Source: Fidelibacterota bacterium (GTDB lineage Bacteria > Fidelibacterota > JAANXI01). Taken from it: a stretch of DNA of 19,384 nt. Positions 15,048 through 19,384 of this stretch are shown here, in pieces. Made by a program: the position numbers and the translations under genes. The DNA lies in the NCBI GenBank assembly GCA_018263365.1, contig JAANXI010000043.1, positions 1 to 19,384 of the forward strand, given 5' to 3'. Numbering within the stretch: position 1 is the first letter of the stretch; each line of letters begins with the position of its first letter. The notes under the pieces were generated by a model. That model ran no database searches. It was not told the DNA's origin and saw nothing but the letters and a program-made list of their open reading frames with translations.

Positions 15048-16163
15048 TCAGGATGTTTTCTTAGATCGTTTTTTCGGCTCTTTTTCCGTGTTTAACTGGC
15101 CGCAGGCCGCATTAATATCGTGTCCCTCACTCCAGCGGACAGTCACCGGAAATGATGCCGGATGTAACTCGCTCAGGAATGCTTCTACTTTCCAGTCCGG
15201 CGGCCGCTGGTATGGGCCATCGATCTCATTAAACGGAATCACGTTTAGTTTGCAATTGATATCTTTGAACATGTTTTTTAATCGTCGCGCATCCTCTGTC
15301 GAATCCGAATAGCCTTCGATGAGCACATATTCAAACGTAATGCGATCTTTGGTAAGTTTGGTGTACCGCTTCGCAGCTTTCAACAAATCACCGATGGGCC
15401 AACGCTCGTTAATCGGGATAAGTTCAGAACGGATTTTGTCCCTGGTCGCGTTCAACGAGATAGCCAGCTGATACGGTTGCTTCTCATTGGTGTATTGTTG
15501 TATTCTCGGTAAAATCCCGCTGGTCGAAATGGTAATCCGCTGGCGACCGATGTTGGGACCCATATCATCGTTAAAAAGTGCTGCGGCACGGATAACCTCA
15601 TCGTAATTGTTAAACGGCTCGCCCATGCCCATGAAGACAATATTGGTGATGGTTCGATCAGAGTAATCCTGGAGAATCCGATACTGCTCGAAGATCTCAC
15701 CGGCGTCGAGATGGCGGTGGAAACCCATCTTACCGGTGGCACAGAAATCGCAATCCACCGCGCAACCAACCTGGCTCGAGACGCAAATTGTCACCCGATC
15801 TTTCGTAGGAATAAGTACGGATTCGATTCGCTTGCCGTCTTTCAATTCGATGAGAAATTTGACAGTATCGTCCTGCTTGTCGCCGGTCTGGGTAATCACC
15901 TTGCCGCGCTCCAGCGAATGCTTCTTCGACATCTTTTCGCGTAATCCTTTGGAAAGCGTCGTGATCTCATCAAAGGCGGTGGCTCTTTTCTCGTATAGCC
16001 AGCGAAACAGCTGCTCGCCGCGAAATGCCGGTTCGCCGTAATCTTGCATCAGCTCGCGGAGTTCTTCCAGGTTGCGTCCCTTGATTGGCCGGTTTTTATC
16101 CAGTTTTCTCATAGCAAGGAATAGTAAGGAACAGACCTGCTGTTTCCAAATGATTTTCGACAT
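15048..16163 (-). CDS. rlmN: 23S rRNA (adenine2503-C2)-methyltransferase, radical SAM
   Basis: It methylates C2 of A2503 in 23S rRNA (and A37 of some tRNAs) by a radical SAM mechanism. 371 residues from the ATG at 16163. The 4Fe-4S ligands are Cys134, Cys138 and Cys141 in CAVDCDFC; GFHRHL and MGMGEPFNNYD follow. The methyl-carrying cysteine is Cys354 in NAACGQL, and Cys127 (TICVSS) aligns with E. coli Cys118. The start is uncertain. 16163 has GGGGGG at 5 bases and AAGGAGG further up, but adds a hydrophobic 17-residue stretch that the family lacks. The ATG at 16112 (MRKLDKNRPIKGRN) fits the family better but has no ribosome-binding site. The frame stays open to 16382, but that part overlaps the next gene and is unlike RlmN. 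Confidence 0.95.
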   Translation of the reverse strand: MSKIIWKQQVCSLLFLAMRKLDKNRPIKGRNLEELRELMQDYGEPAFRGEQLFRWLYEKRATAFDEITTLSKGLREKMSKKHSLERGKVITQTGDKQDDTVKFLIELKDGKRIESVLIPTKDRVTICVSSQVGCAVDCDFCATGKMGFHRHLDAGEIFEQYRILQDYSDRTITNIVFMGMGEPFNNYDEVIRAAALFNDDMGPNIGRQRITISTSGILPRIQQYTNEKQPYQLAISLNATRDKIRSELIPINERWPIGDLLKAAKRYTKLTKDRITFEYVLIEGYSDSTEDARRLKNMFKDINCKLNVIPFNEIDGPYQRPPDWKVEAFLSELHPASFPVTVRWSEGHDINAACGQLNTEKEPKKRSKKTS

Positions 16164-16318
16164 GCAATCCCCCCTGAATTCCTCCTTTGCAAGCCCCGGA
16201 CGGCATCGGCCGATCGAAATTGGCAACAAATATTGAGAAGCATCTCGGCGTTTCTGCCACATCCCGTAACTGGCGGACAGTGCAGAAAATCGCGTCCATG
16301 GTGGAAGATGTTTGAAAA

Positions 16319-16597
16319 TCAATATCCCATGACGAAATAGGAAACCCCAATGCCGAATCCATCGGTACTGTATCCTGCCCACTCGAACGGAAAGTAATAG
16401 GATTGCGTCTGATCCTTGAATCCCGAAAAATTCTTCGGCTCGTACATTGGACCATCATAATGAATATATGGATTTGTGTGATTAATGCTTTGCATGTACA
16501 CACCCATCATCAGTCCATCGTGCTCATGTTGCTGGGCCTGAACAGTGCCAGTAAATAATATGATTACCAAAAGAAGAACAGTGTGTTTTATCGACAT
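16319..16597 (-). CDS. Small exported protein of unknown function
   Basis: I do not recognise this protein. It has 92 residues with a clear signal peptide (hydrophobic core LLLVIILF, cleavage near VQA-QQ), leaving about 71 mature residues rich in Tyr, Phe, Gly, His and Met. The mature N-terminus is HEHDGLMMG. The last 13 residues (GFGIGVSYFVMGY) alternate like an outer-membrane beta-strand. It could be a small periplasmic protein or the remnant of a longer beta-barrel; no continuation was found in the other frames after the stop. The ATG at 16597 follows GGA at about 10 bases and lies 23 bases after the beta-barrel gene stop, so the two are most likely one operon. Confidence 0.7.
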   Translation of the reverse strand: MSIKHTVLLLVIILFTGTVQAQQHEHDGLMMGVYMQSINHTNPYIHYDGPMYEPKNFSGFKDQTQSYYFPFEWAGYSTDGFGIGVSYFVMGY

Positions 16598-16620
16598 TGG
16601 TTTTTTCCGGTGACTGATGT

Positions 16621-17250
16621 TTAAAATTTAATGCGGAACGCAAACGAGAACCGCGATGATTTGGGAATATTTTCGAAGTCGACACTGCCTTCGGTCTTGT
16701 CAAACGAGAAGAGTTTGGTTGCCGAGTACTGGAGAATGTAGGAGAGCCGGTTTCCGGCGCTGATGTCCAGTCCGAGACCGTAAGTCAACCCGTTGCCCTC
16801 GAAGTTATATTCCACGGTTTTTACGACAGAGTTCACCTCGTTGTCAATGAGTTTCAGATTTTCCAGCAGATAGTTGGCATACGCCGCTTTGACGAACGGT
16901 CGAAAACTGCCATCGATGGGATAGTAGCGCACGCCGAGATCGTGCCGGATTTCGAAATACGAATCCTCCAGTTCCTCGCCGCAATATTCCCAGGAATAGT
17001 CGTAGGTAATATCCAGATTATCCATGAGACCGTAGCTCAGGAGCAATCCCATCCCGATACTGGATGATTTGGCTTTGTTCGCATCCCGTCCAACGCCGAG
17101 CAACTCCATCCCGTTGGGATTTCCTTCCAGAGAGAAATTACCTTTCTCTATCGAAAGCCCCGCCGAAAAGGTGCCTTGCTGGGCATGCAACATACCGGCA
17201 GTATTGAAGGACAGCACCAAAACCAGTAACAATTTGATATATCTTCGCAT
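16621..17250 (-). CDS. Outer-membrane beta-barrel protein
   Basis: 209 residues with a signal peptide (about 1-24, ending LHA-QQ) and a mature part made of alternating amphipathic strands separated by short turns, ending in FSFAFRIKF. A C-terminal Phe after alternating aromatic residues is the standard outer-membrane assembly signal. Strand-like pieces such as SIGMGLLLSYGLMDNLDITY, IRHDLGVRYYPI and GLTYGLGLDISAGNRLSYIL suggest an eight-stranded barrel of the OmpA/OmpW-like size class. The ligand or role is unknown. GGGAG lies 7 bases upstream of the ATG at 17250. It is the first gene of an operon with the 92-residue exported protein and lies behind a promoter with a NarL-type dyad, so the neighbouring response regulator probably controls it. 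Confidence 0.85.
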   Translation of the reverse strand: MRRYIKLLLVLVLSFNTAGMLHAQQGTFSAGLSIEKGNFSLEGNPNGMELLGVGRDANKAKSSSIGMGLLLSYGLMDNLDITYDYSWEYCGEELEDSYFEIRHDLGVRYYPIDGSFRPFVKAAYANYLLENLKLIDNEVNSVVKTVEYNFEGNGLTYGLGLDISAGNRLSYILQYSATKLFSFDKTEGSVDFENIPKSSRFSFAFRIKF

Positions 17251-17311
17251 GTTATGTCTCCCTGAATAAAAAATGTTTTCTCTTGGATTTTTCCGGTTTC
17301 TGTTGCTTGAA

Positions 17312-17342
17312 ATAATATGAGACAGAAGGTCACATTACTCAA
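17312..17342 (-). promoter_or_regulatory. Candidate promoter of the beta-barrel operon
   Basis: TTGAGT (17342-17337), a 19-base spacer and TATTAT (17317-17312, 5 of 6). The spacer is longer than the ideal 17, as is common at activator-dependent promoters. The -35 half overlaps the last bases of the dyad operator. The predicted transcription start is near 17305. Confidence 0.45.
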
Positions 17343-17360
17343 TACGGCAGATGCCGTATT
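17341..17360. promoter_or_regulatory. NarL-type dyad operator, copy A
   Basis: AATACGGCAGATGCCGTATT is a perfect inverted repeat with 9-base arms around a 2-base centre. The core TACGGCA-GA-TGCCGTA has the 7-2-7 heptamer spacing with outer TAC/GTA known for NarL/NarP sites. The centre is 100 bases before the beta-barrel ATG and about -45 from the predicted transcription start. A T8 run follows on the plus strand, but no plus-strand gene precedes it, so a terminator role is unlikely. Confidence 0.6.
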
Positions 17361-17372
17361 TTTTTTAAAGCT

Positions 17373-17515
17373 GACCGCAGAGACGCAGAGAAAAACAATC
17401 TCTCGCTAAGGTGCAAAGATAATTCAGGGTTAAAACTGGTGTACGGTATATGGGAATAAGGTTTGAGTCTTTCTTTGCGTCTCTGCGCCTTTGCGAGAAT
17501 AGTTTTATCAGCGGT
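17373..17515. repeat. Palindromic CGCAGAGACGCAGAG-type repeat
   Basis: The left end has ACCGCAGAGACGCAGAG (17374-17390) and CTCGCTAAGGTGCAAAG (17402-17418). The right end has CTTTGCGTCTCTGCGCC and TTTGCGAGA (17473-17498) and ends with GCGGT. The two halves are imperfect inverted copies. Such CTTTGCGTCTCTGCG palindromes are a familiar intergenic repeat type across many bacterial phyla (general knowledge). No coding capacity. Confidence 0.7.
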
Positions 17516-17609
17516 TTTCTACCAAATTAGCGTCATCAGTTTGCATGCTTCAAGTTTAGAGTATCAAACAAACCAGATTAAGAGTAGGATTAAGATTATG
17601 AAACGACAA

Positions 17610-17642
17610 CTTGAACACTCGAATACTTGAACACCTGAACAC
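17610..17642. repeat. Tandem CTTGAACAC repeat
   Basis: CTTGAACAC at 17610-17618 and 17626-17634, followed by the shortened CTGAACAC at 17635-17642. The same word forms an inverted pair at 6707-6736. It ends five bases before the response-regulator stop codon. Confidence 0.65.
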
Positions 17643-17647
17643 TACTT

Positions 17648-18301
17648 TTAAATCAATCCAAGTTTCGTCGCCTTGTTCACGGCGCGCATTTTATTGTTGA
17701 CCTGGAGCTTGCGGTAGATGTTTTCGATATGCTTACGCACGGTGGCAGGTGAGATGTATAGATTGTCAGCGATTTTCTGGTAGTCGAGACCTTTGCTGAG
17801 TTGCTCCAACACTTCGATCTCGCGCTTGGTCAGTTGGAAATCCTCGTCTGATTCAGTGTTTTCTGCACGCTGCGGCTCACGTAGCAACCGGAGTGCTTTG
17901 GCAGCGATACCCGGCGACATCGGGGCGCCGCCTTCGGAAATCATCCGGATGGATTCCATGATTTTTTCCGGCGGTTCATCTTTGAGCAGGTATCCCATTG
18001 CACCGGATTGAATGGCGTTGAAAATCCGCTGCTCGTCGTCGAAAACGGTGAGCATGATAATTTTGATATGGGGATACTGTTTGGCTACTTTGGCAGTGGC
18101 TTCTATACCGTTCATTTTTGGCATCTCGATATCCATAAGAATGACATCGATGGCATGATTCTCTTCCAGTTGTTCCAGCAGATCGGCTCCGTTTTCCGCG
18201 TGGAACCGGAAGTCGATTTCGTCGGAAAAGAAGCCCAGTTTATCCTGAATCGACTGTGCCAGGTGATATTTATCTTCCGCCAGTGCGACGCGTATTTTCA
18301 T
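17648..18301 (-). CDS. Response regulator, NarL/FixJ (LuxR-type HTH) family
   Basis: A two-component transcription factor of 217 residues. The receiver domain (about 2-120) has the acidic pocket Glu9/Asp10, the phospho-acceptor Asp57 in ILMDIEMP, the switch Thr85 in MLTVFDDE, and Lys107 in YLLKDEPPEK. A linker leads to the LuxR-type helix-turn-helix (about 150-214): LTKREIEVLEQLSKGL, then the recognition helix in ISPATVRKHIENIYRKL. All residues needed for phosphorylation are intact. The ATG at 18301 follows AAAGG. It lies 80 bases after the cognate kinase gene and not in direct overlap; the gap holds an own promoter, an A8T8 tract and a dyad operator. Autoregulation and control of the beta-barrel operon are inferred from that dyad. 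Confidence 0.95.
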   Translation of the reverse strand: MKIRVALAEDKYHLAQSIQDKLGFFSDEIDFRFHAENGADLLEQLEENHAIDVILMDIEMPKMNGIEATAKVAKQYPHIKIIMLTVFDDEQRIFNAIQSGAMGYLLKDEPPEKIMESIRMISEGGAPMSPGIAAKALRLLREPQRAENTESDEDFQLTKREIEVLEQLSKGLDYQKIADNLYISPATVRKHIENIYRKLQVNNKMRAVNKATKLGLI

Positions 18302-18318
18302 TTGTCTGCCTTTATCTG

Positions 18319-18334
18319 AAAAAAAATTTTTTTT
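18319..18334. other. A8T8 tract ahead of the response-regulator gene
   Basis: Eight A followed by eight T, a perfect 16-base dyad, lies between the predicted -10 and the start codon. In RNA it could fold only weakly. In DNA such A-tracts are rigid and curved. It spans the predicted transcription start (about 18333), so it would lie in the leader. Confidence 0.5.
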
Positions 18335-18339
18335 GATTT

Positions 18340-18368
18340 AAAATAACCCTGTCTTTTGATCGGCTCAA
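18340..18368 (-). promoter_or_regulatory. Candidate promoter of the response-regulator gene
   Basis: TTGAGC (18368-18363), a spacer of exactly 17 bases and TATTTT (18345-18340, 4 of 6). The TTGAG is shared with the beta-barrel promoter and directly follows the dyad in both places. The predicted transcription start is near 18333. Confidence 0.45.
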
Positions 18369-18386
18369 TACGGCATATGCCTTATT
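18367..18386. promoter_or_regulatory. NarL-type dyad operator, copy B
   Basis: AATACGGCATATGCCTTATT: 9-base arms around TA with a single mismatch. The mismatched base (18382) is the third base of the kinase TAA stop codon; restoring the dyad would turn TAA into a Tyr codon. The 7-2-7 core is TACGGCA-TA-TGCCTTA. The centre is 75 bases before the response-regulator ATG and about -44 from the predicted transcription start. Confidence 0.6.
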
Positions 18387-19257
18387 TTCTGGAAAAAATG
18401 CAGGAAATGGTTGTACCATCCTCATCACTTTTGAGATTGAACTCGCCGCCGGCTTCCTCGCACCGCTGACGCATATTCGCCAAACCGTTGCCCCTGCTTT
18501 TTTCCTCGAGATTAAACCCGGAGCCGTCGTCAGAAATAGTGAGTCTAAATTCTTCCACATCGCTGTGTATGCTGATAGTCACCTGGGATGCTTCAGCATG
18601 TTTTACCGCGTTTTGCGGCGCTTCCTGGGTGATGCGCAGTAAGTTGAGCATCTGCGTGGAGCTCATCTCCACCGGCTTCTGCAAATCATCGTGGATCTGC
18701 AGTGCGATACCGTTTTTATGATCGCCGAAGTGCCGCTTAAGCTCGTTGAGTTTCATCAGCAGCGCTTCCAGTCCGGCATTTTCGTGCTTCACCGCCCAGA
18801 CGGTGTTTCGCAGTTCATCCAGAGTAGACCGACCGAAATCTCCGAGATCGTCCAGCCGGTTTTTCAAGTGATCCTCTTCCATTCGATAGCCGAGATTGTC
18901 CAGTGAGCTGATTAAGAAGGTGAGTTGTGAGCCGATGTTATCGTGCAATTCCCGGGAGATACGCAGCTTTTGGCCGGCGATTTCCTGCTCGTATTCCGCC
19001 TGCTTTAATTGATTGCGCAGCTCGAGTTCTTTTTGTTGCTGACGATGCCGCATCTGCTGGTATTTGTAGCCCCCAAAACCGATGAGAATCAGGATGACAA
19101 CGCCGCCGCCCAATAGTGCTAACTGACGCTCGCGTTTTGCAATTTTAAGTTGGTTCTCCGCCAGTAAACGATCTTTTTTCTCCGTCTCGTACTCAATTTC
19201 GAGTTCGGCGATGCGTTTGTTTGTCTCAATGTTGACCAGACTGTCCCGATACGCCAC
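18382..19257 (-). CDS. Sensor histidine kinase, HisKA_3 type, N-terminally truncated
   Basis: The transmitter half of a two-component kinase. From a GTG at 19257 it has 291 residues: a coiled coil (IAELEIEYETEKKDRLLAE, 16-34), one membrane segment (about 46-65), a second coiled coil, the HisKA_3 dimerisation domain with the phospho-acceptor His105 in RELHDNIGSQL, and an HATPase_c domain with N box around QNAVKH, ISDDGSGF (241-248) and GNGLANM (256-262). Kinases with this coiled coil normally carry a signal peptide and TPR repeats in front. Here recognisable sequence (RYQKNYVAYRDSL) runs in frame only to about 19273, and a stop lies further up, near 19375. The sensor part is therefore missing, probably through insertion of an element. 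The N box has Pro214 where Leu is usual. The gene may be a pseudogene or a cytoplasm-facing remnant. Confidence 0.85.
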   Translation of the reverse strand: MAYRDSLVNIETNKRIAELEIEYETEKKDRLLAENQLKIAKRERQLALLGGGVVILILIGFGGYKYQQMRHRQQQKELELRNQLKQAEYEQEIAGQKLRISRELHDNIGSQLTFLISSLDNLGYRMEEDHLKNRLDDLGDFGRSTLDELRNTVWAVKHENAGLEALLMKLNELKRHFGDHKNGIALQIHDDLQKPVEMSSTQMLNLLRITQEAPQNAVKHAEASQVTISIHSDVEEFRLTISDDGSGFNLEEKSRGNGLANMRQRCEEAGGEFNLKSDEDGTTISCIFSRK

Positions 19258-19272
19258 GTAGTTTTTCTGATA

Positions 19273-19384
19273 CCTAAATTGAGCGATTGTTGTGGATGAG
19301 ATGTGCCAAGATGTTGAGATGAAAAGGGTTTTGGGAAACCGAAGGCATACCCGGAGGGTCTGTCGAGGATTTCACGGAGCCTTC
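19273..19384. mobile_element. Probable end of an insertion element (continues past the window)
   Basis: Kinase homology ends at CCTAAATTGAGCGATT (19273-19288), which is 15/16 identical to 14578-14593. The following 100 bases have no open frame matching the kinase family and look like non-coding terminal DNA. A transposase gene would have to lie beyond 19384. The family is not assigned. Confidence 0.4.

Larger units (their letters stand above)
17251..17647. other. Intergenic region: beta-barrel promoter, operator and repeats
   Basis: From right to left on the minus strand: CTTGAACAC tandem units (17610-17642), a degenerate GATTAAG tract (17576-17596), a palindromic CGCAGAGACGCAGAG-type repeat (17373-17515), the dyad operator (17341-17360), and the promoter and leader of the beta-barrel gene. 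No gene seen. Confidence 0.6.

Noticed and set aside
16096..16503. A 135-codon minus-strand frame between rlmN and the exported protein
   Set aside because: It overlaps both better-supported genes in another frame and has no ribosome-binding site or domain. It was also considered as a frameshifted continuation of the 92-residue protein, but no strand pattern was visible.
17341..17366. Operator copy A plus T8 as a plus-strand intrinsic terminator
   Set aside because: No plus-strand gene lies upstream, and the second copy has the same dyad and TTGAG but no T run, so a protein-binding site explains both better.
1..19384. CRISPR arrays, tRNA or rRNA genes, prophage or toxin-antitoxin modules
   Set aside because: No regularly spaced repeats, cloverleaf-like sequence, rRNA-like sequence or matching proteins were seen in any intergenic space. 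A covariance-model search could still find small RNAs.

Overview
The window looks like chromosomal DNA from a free-living, heterotrophic, Gram-negative bacterium. Outer-membrane and exported proteins are encoded, most genes have a recognisable Shine-Dalgarno sequence, and the intergenic spaces are full of short palindromic repeats. The mix of genes (an ACE-like M2 dipeptidase, a GH20 hexosaminidase, a single-chain glycyl-tRNA synthetase, an archaeal-type prolyl-tRNA synthetase and a TPR-type sensor kinase) would fit the FCB superphylum (Calditrichota, Marinimicrobia, Balneolota or similar). That placement is an inference from gene content and not a firm call.

Left part (1-6600, all minus strand): an SDR oxidoreductase running off the left edge; then an operon-like set of three exported proteins transcribed right to left (GH20 beta-N-acetylhexosaminidase, a small DUF2914 protein, an M2 peptidase) that would trim amino sugars and peptides outside the cytoplasm; then a PLP-dependent cysteine synthase/cystathionine beta-synthase-like enzyme whose apparent N-terminus is repeat-derived DNA.

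Middle (6600-14650): proS with its own sigma70-like promoter and a terminator; a coupled Na/Pi symporter-PhoU-like pair; then, divergently, topA directly abutted by glyS. The 14344-14666 gap holds two hairpins and a 120-bp MITE-like element with perfect 13-bp terminal inverted repeats.

Right part (14650-19384, minus strand): glutaredoxin, rlmN, a two-gene envelope operon (a 92-aa exported protein of unknown function and a 209-aa outer-membrane beta-barrel), then a NarL/FixJ-type response regulator and a sensor histidine kinase that has lost its N-terminal sensor region. The most interesting signal is here. A 20-bp dyad with NarL-like 7-2-7 spacing, TAC-N4-N2-N4-GTA, occurs exactly twice. One copy lies upstream of the beta-barrel gene. 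The other lies upstream of the response regulator, where it overlaps the stop codon of the kinase gene. In both places the dyad overlaps a TTGAG -35-like element and would be centred near -44 of the predicted promoter. This suggests an autoregulated two-component system whose direct target is the unknown envelope operon. The kinase coding sequence stops being recognisable at about 19273, at a 16-bp sequence that recurs (15/16 identical) at 14578. This is consistent with an insertion element whose end lies here and which continues past the window.
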